Assembly (NCBI GenBank): GCA_026989715.1
Contig: JALSIU010000249.1
Location: 1-14,281 of the forward strand
Source of the DNA: Methylomonas sp.
GTDB lineage: Bacteria > Pseudomonadota > Gammaproteobacteria > Methylococcales > Methylomonadaceae
DNA length: 14,281 nucleotides
Reading direction: 5' to 3'
Part shown: one piece after another, positions 1 to 5,936 of the stretch
How positions within the stretch are numbered: position 1 is the first letter of the stretch
How the letters are laid out: each line of letters begins with the position of its first letter
Made by a program: the position numbers and the translations under genes
Notes under the pieces: model-generated
Told to the model about the DNA's origin: nothing
Seen by the model: the letters and a program-made list of their open reading frames with translations, nothing else
Databases searched by the model: none

Positions 1-81
1 AAATGATTGCTGACAATAATAAACGGTGCAAAAAATGGGTGTTTAAGCAAATATAACACTTTCTTACCACACCTAAAATAT

Positions 82-672
82 TTAGTGCCTTATACCCTGT
101 CGCTTGATAACCCGAAACAACGTCAACCATAAAATATAAATATCTTTACTTAATGACTGCATTTGTAAGTATTCGGTATCTAGCTGTACTTTTTGAGGGA
201 TAGGTAACTCATCACGCCCATTAATCTGCGCCCAACCGGTTAAGCCCGGCAATAACGTATGCACGCCATACTGAGTACGTAAACTCACTAAGTCATCTTG
301 ATTAAACAAGGCAGGACGCGGCCCGACAAAGCTCATATCACCTTTTAAAATACTCCATAACTGCGGCAACTCATCTAAGCTGGTTTTTCGAATAAAATCA
401 CCGACTGGCGTTAACACACTTTGAGGGTCATTCAGTAAATGGGTCGCAACAACCGGCGTATTGACTTGCATGCTTCTAAATTTAGGCATGCTAAATAAGC
501 GATTATCTTTACCGACCCGATCAGACCAGTATAAAACAGGTCCTTTAGAGGTTAATTTAACCAATAACGCAACAATAAGCAAAGGAACACACAAAAGCAA
601 CAGAGCAAATAATGCCAGCCCTATATCCAATACTCTTTTTATTTTTTGCCCTTGCAACGCGTGATGACACAT
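82..672 (-). CDS. Sugar-phosphate transferase, monotopic phosphoglycosyl transferase (bacterial sugar transferase family)
   Basis: This 196-residue protein belongs to the family that moves a sugar 1-phosphate from a nucleotide sugar to undecaprenyl phosphate at the inner membrane, the first step of EPS, capsule or O-antigen repeat-unit synthesis. What is seen: the N-terminal KRxxD motif (12-16), a hydrophobic re-entrant helix (about 17-40), the DRVGKDNRLFSMPKFRSM block (51-68), the catalytic Asp-Glu pair in SLDELPQLW (D100, E101), GDMSFVGPRP (111-120) and LPGLTGWAQINGR (141-153). The length matches the minimal catalytic core, without the four-helix N-terminal domain of WcaJ/WbaP types. It starts 21 bp after the dnaA stop on the same strand and has only a weak ribosome site (GGGTAG), so co-transcription with dnaA is likely. 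The sugar cannot be read from the sequence. Confidence 0.93.
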   Translation of the reverse strand: MCHHALQGQKIKRVLDIGLALFALLLLCVPLLIVALLVKLTSKGPVLYWSDRVGKDNRLFSMPKFRSMQVNTPVVATHLLNDPQSVLTPVGDFIRKTSLDELPQLWSILKGDMSFVGPRPALFNQDDLVSLRTQYGVHTLLPGLTGWAQINGRDELPIPQKVQLDTEYLQMQSLSKDIYILWLTLFRVIKRQGIRH

Positions 673-693
673 TAAAAAATGCTACCCAATAAT

Positions 694-2031
694 TTAATGC
701 GATAAAGTCCTTAATAAATTGGCATAATCTTCATCGACTTTATAATCACTTGCACGCAATGATTGAATACGCTTACACGCATTAATAACGGTCGTATGGT
801 CTCGGCCGCTAAACGCATCACCAATTTCAGGCAAACTATGCGTTGTTAATTCTCGCGCCAATGCCATTGCCATTTGCCGCGGCCGAGTAATAGACTGCTT
901 ACGGCTTTTAGACAACACATCAGCGACCCGAATTTTAAAATACTCTGCAACCGTTTTTTGAATATTCTCAATACTGACCAATTTATCTTGCAAAGAAATC
1001 AAGTCATGCAACGCTTCCTTTGCAAAATCAATCGTAATTTCTTCTCCGGTAAATTGTGCATTAGCCATAACACGGCGCAACGCCCCTTCTAAATCTCTCA
1101 CATTAGAAGGAATACGTTTACCAATAAAAAAAGCAACTTCCTGTGCCAATTCGACATTATTCAATTGGGCTTTTTTCATTAAAATGGCCGCTCTAGTTTC
1201 TAAATCAGGCGGTTCTACGGCAACCGGTAAACCGGCGCCAAAACGAGATTTTAAACGATCTTCCAAGCCTTCAATTTCTTTTGGGTATTTATCACAAGTC
1301 AAAACGATTTGATTCCCTTTCTCAATTAAAGAATTAAACGTATGAAAAAATTCTTCTTGCGAACGCTCTTTACCTGCAAAAAATTGAATATCATCGACAA
1401 ATAAGGCATCTAAACCCCGATAATAATCCTTAAATTTTTCAATACTATTTTGCTGAAAGGCCTTAACCATATCCTGTACAAACTTTTCCGAATGTAAATA
1501 AACGATATTTGCATCTGGCTTTTTAACCAAAATAGCATTACCAATCGCATGCATTAAATGCGTTTTACCCAAACCGGATGCACCATAAATCAACAAGGGA
1601 TTATATGCCTCGCCTAAATTCTCAGACACCTGCAATGAGGCAGCTTTTGCCAACTGGTTAGATTTCCCTTGTACAAAGCTATCGAAAGTAAACGCCGTAT
1701 TAATAAAATTAGGGGTTCTTTTTTTCGCCGGCGCAACATGAGAGAGCGGTCCGTTTTTAAAACGGTTGGCCGTATCTACGGAGGGTTCGATTGCTTTCGA
1801 ACCAATTTCCATTATGACCGTGTATTGTCCACTTGAAAACTCATACACAGCATCTTCAATTTTGCCAAGAAACTGCTCTTTGACATGTGAAATAATAAAT
1901 TGATTCGGTGCAAGCAGTTTAATGATGCCATTTTCTTCTTGCGCTTGTAATGGCCTAATCCAAGTATTTAGATCATTAGCCGATACTTCATTTTCAAGAC
2001 GGGATAAACAGGAATTCCAAATAGAGCTCAT
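694..2031 (-). CDS. dnaA: Chromosomal replication initiator protein DnaA
   Basis: DnaA binds DnaA boxes at oriC, oligomerises with ATP and opens the origin so the replicative helicase can load. At 445 residues the length is normal. Domain I (about 1-80) opens with the usual IWNSCLSRLE; a short linker follows (about 81-108). The AAA+ domain III carries Walker A GASGLGKTH (150-158), Walker B LFVDDIQFF (210-218), RLKSRFGAGL with the Arg-finger region (259-268) and the sensor-2 NVRDLEGAL (310-318). Domain IV has SRKQSITRPRQMAMALAREL (376-395) and the helix-turn-helix signature GDAFSGRDHTTVINACKRI (404-422). ATG start. Unusually, the next gene on this strand is a sugar transferase rather than dnaN/recF/gyrB, and the gene upstream is a divergent reductase. 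Confidence 0.98.
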   Translation of the reverse strand: MSSIWNSCLSRLENEVSANDLNTWIRPLQAQEENGIIKLLAPNQFIISHVKEQFLGKIEDAVYEFSSGQYTVIMEIGSKAIEPSVDTANRFKNGPLSHVAPAKKRTPNFINTAFTFDSFVQGKSNQLAKAASLQVSENLGEAYNPLLIYGASGLGKTHLMHAIGNAILVKKPDANIVYLHSEKFVQDMVKAFQQNSIEKFKDYYRGLDALFVDDIQFFAGKERSQEEFFHTFNSLIEKGNQIVLTCDKYPKEIEGLEDRLKSRFGAGLPVAVEPPDLETRAAILMKKAQLNNVELAQEVAFFIGKRIPSNVRDLEGALRRVMANAQFTGEEITIDFAKEALHDLISLQDKLVSIENIQKTVAEYFKIRVADVLSKSRKQSITRPRQMAMALARELTTHSLPEIGDAFSGRDHTTVINACKRIQSLRASDYKVDEDYANLLRTLSH

Positions 2032-2118
2032 TCAATAAAAGTATCAATAAAAATTAACAGGGAAATTTAACGGTCTCTTTTAAAGCTGAGGATAAAACAA
2101 AACCCGACACCGGCACAA

Positions 2119-2145
2119 AAACTGAACAAAAATACAGGTCAGTTT
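2119..2145. repeat. Inverted repeat AAACTGA/TCAGTTT in the dnaA leader
   Basis: Perfect 7-bp arms at 2119-2125 and 2139-2145 flank a 13-nt loop. On the dnaA strand the hairpin is followed by a few Ts, and it lies just downstream of the predicted dnaA promoter. It could be a weak attenuator or an operator. A 7-bp AT-rich stem can also arise by chance in DNA of this composition. Confidence 0.3.
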
Positions 2146-2150
2146 CGGGG

Positions 2151-2180
2151 ATTATAAAATTCTCAGTCCTTCGTTATAAA
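2151..2180 (-). promoter_or_regulatory. Predicted sigma-70 promoter for dnaA
   Basis: On the minus strand a perfect -10 TATAAT (2151-2156) lies 18 bp from TTTATA (2175-2180), a four-of-six match to the -35 consensus. The predicted start near 2144 would give a leader of about 110 nt before the dnaA ATG at 2031. Confidence 0.45.
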
Positions 2181-2205
2181 AAACAACTGTTAAATTGGGG
2201 GCACG

Positions 2206-2219
2206 TGAAGTACACTTCA
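2206..2219. repeat. 14-bp dyad TGAAGT-AC-ACTTCA between dnaA and the divergent reductase
   Basis: Two perfect 6-bp arms separated by 2 bp sit 56 bp before the ATG of the plus-strand reductase and upstream of the predicted dnaA promoter. The size and symmetry suit a dimeric repressor or activator site. No regulator is identified, and no TTATCCACA-type DnaA box was found in the 243-bp gap. Confidence 0.3.
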
Positions 2220-2274
2220 GTTGCTGTAAATAATAGCATAAAAGCACTGCTTCTCTTTAAATAATTACGTAAAA

Positions 2275-3111
2275 ATGACAACAAAAACGCAAACAATCCT
2301 TATCACTGGCTGTTCTACCGGCATAGGCTATCGTACAGCCATTTTATTAAAACAACGGGGTTACCGAGTCATTGCCTCAGCGCGTAAGCCAGCCGATGTC
2401 GCCCGCTTACATGATGAGGGCTTTGAAGCGTTGCAACTCGACCTTGCCGATAGCAACAGCATTCAAGCTGCCGTACAACGTGTAAAAATCATGACCGATG
2501 GTCAACTAGATGCTCTTTTTAATAATGGTGCCTTTGGCCAGCCTGGTGCAGTCGAAGACTTGACGCGTGAGGTCTTACGTTATCAATTTGAAACCAATCT
2601 ATTTGGTACGCATGAATTAAGCAACTTAATCATTCCGCTTATGCGTCAGCAAGGCGGCGGGCGCATTCTATATAATAGTTCCATCCTGGGCTTTGTCGCG
2701 CTTAAATATAGAGGCGCGTATAACGCAAGTAAATATGCGCTAGAAGGTTTGGTTGATACCTTACGCTTAGAGCTACACGGTAGCAATATTCACCTTGCAC
2801 TGATTGAGCCTGGACCGATTACCAGTGATTTCCGAAAAAATGCCTTTGCGTTGTATCAGAAAAATATCAACCCGGAAATAAGCGTACATAAAGATACTTA
2901 CCTCGCGATGGAGGAGCGTTTAAAAATGGAAGGCCCTGCCGCACCATTTACGTTACCCGAAGATGCCGTGGTGCAAAAAGTGATACACGCTTTAGAGTCC
3001 AAAACACCTAAAGTTCGCTATTATGTCACCTTTCCTACTTATTTATTTGCTTATTTAAAACGCATCTTACCGGCACGCTGGCTAGATTATTTATTACGCA
3101 ATGTGCAATAA
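2275..3111 (+). CDS. YbbO-like NADP-dependent short-chain dehydrogenase/reductase
   Basis: This 278-residue classical SDR is probably a cytoplasmic NADPH-dependent aldehyde or ketone reductase. The cofactor motif TGCSTGIG is at 11-18. R37 at the end of the second strand favours NADP(H) over NAD(H). NNGAFG (83-88) replaces the usual NNAG. The catalytic tetrad is N108, S135/S136, Y149 and K153 (YNASK). The overall pattern resembles E. coli YbbO as I remember it: IEPGPI (about 177-182), a long C-terminal extension with KxxKVRYYVT, and a basic hydrophobic tail ending ILPARWLDYLL. The natural substrate is unknown. The ATG start sits 10 residues before the glycine motif, as is normal, though its ribosome site is weak. 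It is transcribed divergently from dnaA. Confidence 0.9.
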   Translation: MTTKTQTILITGCSTGIGYRTAILLKQRGYRVIASARKPADVARLHDEGFEALQLDLADSNSIQAAVQRVKIMTDGQLDALFNNGAFGQPGAVEDLTREVLRYQFETNLFGTHELSNLIIPLMRQQGGGRILYNSSILGFVALKYRGAYNASKYALEGLVDTLRLELHGSNIHLALIEPGPITSDFRKNAFALYQKNINPEISVHKDTYLAMEERLKMEGPAAPFTLPEDAVVQKVIHALESKTPKVRYYVTFPTYLFAYLKRILPARWLDYLLRNVQ

Positions 3112-3125
3112 ACCTAAGTCTACAG

Positions 3126-3221
3126 GCAAAAAAAATGCGCCTTAATGGTTCATTAAAGCGCATTCAAAGAGGAGGGTAAACTCTATGTCTCAGTTTGGAT
3201 TGGAGTGCATTTAAGAGTTGC
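3126..3221 (-). ncRNA. Candidate trans-acting small RNA with anti-Shine-Dalgarno stretch
   Basis: On the minus strand a sigma-70-like promoter (TTTTCA at 3249-3254, 17-bp spacer, TATGAT at 3226-3231) predicts a start near 3220. Downstream come a 6-bp stem AACTCT/AGAGTT (3214-3219 with 3179-3184) enclosing a 29-nt loop, then an unpaired CCCTCCTC (3169-3176) that could pair with ribosome binding sites, then a strong intrinsic terminator (3128-3164). The predicted transcript is about 95 nt. Promoter, CU-rich anti-SD segment and terminator in this order are typical of bacterial regulatory RNAs. It could instead be the processed 3' end of the 3459-5152 operon message. I do not recognise a known family. 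Confidence 0.45.
3128..3164 (-). terminator. Intrinsic terminator, minus strand
   Basis: A 14-bp stem (3134-3147 with 3151-3164) and a 3-nt loop are followed, on the minus strand, by a run of eight Ts (3128-3135, two of them inside the stem). The single imperfection becomes a G-U wobble in the minus-strand RNA but a C-A mismatch in the plus-strand RNA, and there is no T run on the plus side. It therefore acts on minus-strand transcription, not on the reductase that ends at 3111. Confidence 0.8.
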
Positions 3222-3225
3222 CTAT

Positions 3226-3254
3226 ATCATATCTAACTTGATTGCAAATGAAAA
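3226..3254 (-). promoter_or_regulatory. Predicted sigma-70 promoter for the candidate small RNA
   Basis: TTTTCA (3249-3254) and TATGAT (3226-3231) on the minus strand are 17 bp apart, the ideal spacing. The -35 matches four of six consensus bases and the -10 five of six. The predicted start near 3220 falls just before the first stem of the candidate RNA. Confidence 0.4.
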
Positions 3255-3349
3255 TGTGACAAATTGTCGCAGGCGAGTTTAGGTTAACTTTAATTGCTTA
3301 GTTTATGAAATACATCACATTTTTAGACTATTTTTAAGGTAACACTCAC

Positions 3350-3393
3350 CTGATAATGACATGACTTATCAGCATCACAACCACTTAAGTCAT
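3350..3393. repeat. Two mutually exclusive stem-loops
   Basis: CTGATAA (3350-3356) pairs perfectly with TTATCAG (3366-3372). ATGACTTA (3361-3368) pairs perfectly with TAAGTCAT (3386-3393). The two stems share bases 3366-3368, so only one can form at a time. Neither has a T run. On the minus strand they fall between the end of the dehydrogenase gene and the candidate small RNA. Confidence 0.4.
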
Positions 3394-3428
3394 TGTTATT
3401 AATCTTCATATTTCAAAAAAACCTCACC

Positions 3429-3457
3429 CACTTGTCACATCGACTGCCCAACAAGTG
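3429..3457 (-). terminator. Weak terminator-like hairpin after the minus-strand dehydrogenase
   Basis: CACTTGT (3429-3435) pairs with ACAAGTG (3451-3457) around a 15-nt loop directly after the TAA stop. On the minus strand a run of seven Ts follows, but only after a 7-nt gap, so it is a poor intrinsic terminator. Transcripts may read on to the strong terminator at 3128-3164. Confidence 0.35.
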
Positions 3458-3458
3458 C

Positions 3459-4172
3459 TTATTTTTTAAATCGAACCACCTTATTCGCTGGGTTTAAATT
3501 CAGCTCATCAATAATAATTCCTGCGCGTGCATTAATAATATAACTAACCGCATCGGCTACATCACTGGCCAATAAATGCTGACTGGACTGCTCGCCCGGT
3601 TGGAAATTAAGCGTATCAAAAAATTCAGTCAGCACCATCCCCGGATTAATCAATGCAACACGCACACTACTTTTCGCACATTCATCACGCAACGCTTGAC
3701 TAAAGCCGCGTATGGCAAACTTACTTGCGCAATAAATACTTCCTTTCCGCGCCCCATTCAAAGCGGCTTCTGAGCCCATAAAAATTAAATCCGCCAAAGC
3801 TTTACGCTTTAATGCAGGCAATAAACATTTGGCCAATATGCTTTGACTCACAAAGTTAAGGTTCATCAAGGCTTGTATTTGCGTACAAGAAAACTCTTCT
3901 AAGCCACCGAACTGTCCTCGACCTGCGCAAAAAATAACTGCATCAATCGCTGGAAACTGCCGACTTAATTGCAAAATGTTATGGGGTAATGCCTCCAAAT
4001 CACTTAAATCCAGTTCAAATGCAGCAAAGTTTGCATGCGGGTGTGTGAATTGATGACAATTTCTAGAAATCCCAATAACTGCATGCCCCTGCTGCAACAA
4101 AGCCTGCGCGCAGGCACGGCCTATCCCCGAGCTTGCCCCACTCACCAGTACAGTACGCTTTATAAACTGCAT
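3459..4172 (-). CDS. Short-chain dehydrogenase/reductase
   Basis: This classical SDR oxidoreductase of 237 residues was counted from the ATG at 4172. The cofactor motif is SGASSGIG (11-18), with Ser in place of the usual first Thr. R37 suggests NADP(H). CAG (82-84), N106, S134, Y147 and K151 (YCASK) complete the active-site set, followed by INPGMV. An upstream in-frame ATG at 4220 would add 16 residues and lengthen the overlap with the preceding gene to 61 bp. I prefer 4172 because SDRs normally begin about ten residues before the glycine motif and an AAGAGA sequence lies upstream. Even so, it overlaps the radical SAM gene by 13 bp, so the pair is probably translationally coupled. The substrate is unknown; the end ELNLNPANKVVRF resembles YdfG-like SDRs. 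Confidence 0.88.
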   Translation of the reverse strand: MQFIKRTVLVSGASSGIGRACAQALLQQGHAVIGISRNCHQFTHPHANFAAFELDLSDLEALPHNILQLSRQFPAIDAVIFCAGRGQFGGLEEFSCTQIQALMNLNFVSQSILAKCLLPALKRKALADLIFMGSEAALNGARKGSIYCASKFAIRGFSQALRDECAKSSVRVALINPGMVLTEFFDTLNFQPGEQSSQHLLASDVADAVSYIINARAGIIIDELNLNPANKVVRFKK

Positions 4173-5152
4173 GGGAAAAATATCTCTTCGGGAATATAAT
4201 TTAAGAGTGCTTGGGTGCAATATTGCATCATCTCAGATTCTAGCTCCGTCTTATAAGACATCATACCTTGCCTTGATTCCAGAGGGCTTGCAAATAATTT
4301 TTCCTCAGGATATAGCTTATGAATTTTTTTAAAATACTTATCCGGTAAGCGAAATACCCCTAAACTAACTGAATGTAAGGCATCAGGGTTAATTTTAGTG
4401 AATACAGTTGCAAATAAAGCATCGTAATGTGCCTGATAGTCCTCTTCGTAGATAATCGGGTCAAAGCGCAAACCAATCGGCCAGCCCTGTTTCTGTAATT
4501 TAACTAATGCCTCTAAGCGTTTAAAAATCGAAGGGGCTTTATGCTCTAAAGCGCTAGCAATTTCATCGGGGGTAAAACTAAATGCAATGATACAACGCTC
4601 AAAAGGCATATTTTCTAATAAGTGGCGCACTTGCGTACTTTTAGTACGCAACTCCATCCAAGCATTGGGCATATCTCGAATAATAGGCAGAAATTCTTTG
4701 GCAAAATCCGTGACCGGCTCTAGTGCTAAACTGTCGCAATCATAGCCTGAAAAAAAATGTACCGGCTCATTAGGTGTTTGCGCGCAAATAGTACGCATAT
4801 CAGCAAAATAATCTTCGTAATTAACAAATAGAACATAATTAGCTGATTGATACATGCCTTGTAAAAAGCAATACCGACAGTCATACAAACAATTCAACAT
4901 ATGGGAAAAATAATAATTATGTCGCGCACCAATACCATAATGCGGCGGTGCTTTTAACATAAAACCTTTATATTTTTCAGCCAAAATCAATGCAGGCTTT
5001 TGTTTTTGCAAGCGAAAACTTTGTGCTTTAGGGTTAAACACTTCTCCATAACGACCACAGGTAATTTTTCTGGCTCTCGGAAAGCGTGCACAAATATCCA
5101 ACACGCGCGGATGTTGTAAAATATTTTCTTCTATATATAGTGTCTCAATCAT
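4160..5152 (-). CDS. Spore photoproduct lyase family radical SAM protein
   Basis: This 330-residue radical SAM protein is of the SPL (SplB-like) type. The [4Fe-4S] cluster motif is C88-x3-C92-x2-C95 in NCLYDCRYCFLQG, preceded by YFSHMLN. SplB of Bacillus uses this motif to bind SAM and reverse the 5-thyminyl-dihydrothymine UV lesion. From memory its cluster cysteines are 90, 94 and 97 and its hydrogen-donor cysteine is 141. Here the cluster lies two residues earlier, and C139 (SGYDCDSLALEP) lies at the same offset, so that cysteine may be conserved. The helix-turn-helix of SplB is not obvious. The organism is not expected to sporulate, so the true role (UV-lesion repair or another radical reaction) is open. 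Upstream gene of an overlapping pair with the dehydrogenase. Confidence 0.9.
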   Translation of the reverse strand: MIETLYIEENILQHPRVLDICARFPRARKITCGRYGEVFNPKAQSFRLQKQKPALILAEKYKGFMLKAPPHYGIGARHNYYFSHMLNCLYDCRYCFLQGMYQSANYVLFVNYEDYFADMRTICAQTPNEPVHFFSGYDCDSLALEPVTDFAKEFLPIIRDMPNAWMELRTKSTQVRHLLENMPFERCIIAFSFTPDEIASALEHKAPSIFKRLEALVKLQKQGWPIGLRFDPIIYEEDYQAHYDALFATVFTKINPDALHSVSLGVFRLPDKYFKKIHKLYPEEKLFASPLESRQGMMSYKTELESEMMQYCTQALLNYIPEEIFFPCSL

Positions 5153-5158
5153 CCTGCA

Positions 5159-5186
5159 TTCATATCATCAGTGGATTTGTTATCAA
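5159..5186 (-). promoter_or_regulatory. Predicted promoter for the radical SAM/dehydrogenase pair
   Basis: On the minus strand TTGATA, a 16-bp spacer and TATGAA end about 6 bp before the ATG at 5152. If it is used, the message would be almost leaderless. The AGG directly touching the ATG is too close to act as a ribosome site. Confidence 0.3.
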
Positions 5187-5244
5187 AATCAGCGTCTAAA
5201 AATGGTACTATTTTGTTACATAAGTTAAAAACAGGTAATCTATT

Positions 5245-5904
5245 TTGCAACAATTATCCGAAGAAAATAACTTCATTTACCTAACAATCGCATTAATCTT
5301 ATTATTACTGGTCGGGGCGGTTGTGCAACAATACCCAACCGATTTTAGACAGTTCATTATTCCTATTTTTACGGTAATAACACTTGCTATCGGCCTCATC
5401 GGCTTTAAATCTTCAACCATATGGTTTCGTAGCAGTTTAGGCATTATCGCCCTATTGATTATTATCCTATTCTTTAGCCTTTTGCTAAAGGTTGCCGGCA
5501 TGAATTACCTGCACCTTGGTTTACTCGTAGGCTATTTTAGCTGGGCAACGTGGTTAGCACTACAGCAAGTATTATTGACGGGTCGAGATGTTAATGGCAA
5601 TAAAATGATAGGAGCTATCTGCATCTACTTACTAATTGGCCTTATCTGGACCTTATTATACTTAGCGATTGCCGAAGCAATGCCGCAGGCTTTTCATGGA
5701 CTGAAACAACAAGCGTGGTTTAAGAATTTTGCAGATATGACTTATTTTAGCTATGTCACACTCACCACTCTAGGATATGGCGATATTAGCCCTATCAACC
5801 CTATAGCCCGCTTTCTTGTCTTTATGGAAGCGATTGTAGGAGTCTTTTATATGGCAATATTAGTTGCCAGTTTAGTTGGCGCACGTATGTCCGAACGTCA
5901 TTAA
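5245..5904 (+). CDS. Six-helix potassium-channel-like protein (Ion_trans_2 pore)
   Basis: This 219-residue inner-membrane protein carries a K+ selectivity filter, TTLGYGD (174-180), in a pore loop (about 165-182) between the last two helices (about 121-144 and 187-212). Four further hydrophobic helices precede it (about 11-28, 36-53, 64-83, 89-110). They lack the spaced arginines of a voltage sensor, so this is not a typical Kv channel. No RCK or cyclic-nucleotide domain follows; the C-terminus ends at SERH. The start codon is TTG: no in-frame ATG lies upstream of the first helix, and CAGG at 5232-5235 is placed to serve as ribosome site. The AI-2E-family permease follows 32 bp downstream. 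Confidence 0.86.
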   Translation: MQQLSEENNFIYLTIALILLLLVGAVVQQYPTDFRQFIIPIFTVITLAIGLIGFKSSTIWFRSSLGIIALLIIILFFSLLLKVAGMNYLHLGLLVGYFSWATWLALQQVLLTGRDVNGNKMIGAICIYLLIGLIWTLLYLAIAEAMPQAFHGLKQQAWFKNFADMTYFSYVTLTTLGYGDISPINPIARFLVFMEAIVGVFYMAILVASLVGARMSERH

Positions 5905-5936
5905 CACCTCACATAATTAATCCAAAAGGTTCCTGC

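Larger units (their letters stand above)
3112..3458. other. Convergent 347-bp intergenic gap
   Basis: The two short-chain dehydrogenase genes end facing each other here. The gap has no credible protein gene. It holds a candidate minus-strand small RNA with its own terminator (3126-3221), a short dyad GACAA-A-TTGTC at 3258-3268 just upstream of that RNA's predicted -35, two overlapping stem-loops (3350-3393), and a weak hairpin after the minus-strand gene (3429-3457). Confidence 0.7.

Noticed and set aside
2032..2274. oriC next to dnaA
   Set aside because: I found no perfect or near-perfect DnaA boxes and no repeated AT-rich 13-mers in the gap. Chromosome-scale skew would be needed to say more.
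3185..3214. Nine-codon reading frame (MSQFGLECI) after a strong GAGGAGGG on the plus strand
   Set aside because: The ribosome-site match is explained better as the complement of the anti-SD segment in the minus-strand small RNA. The frame is only nine codons and has no downstream gene to act as leader for.
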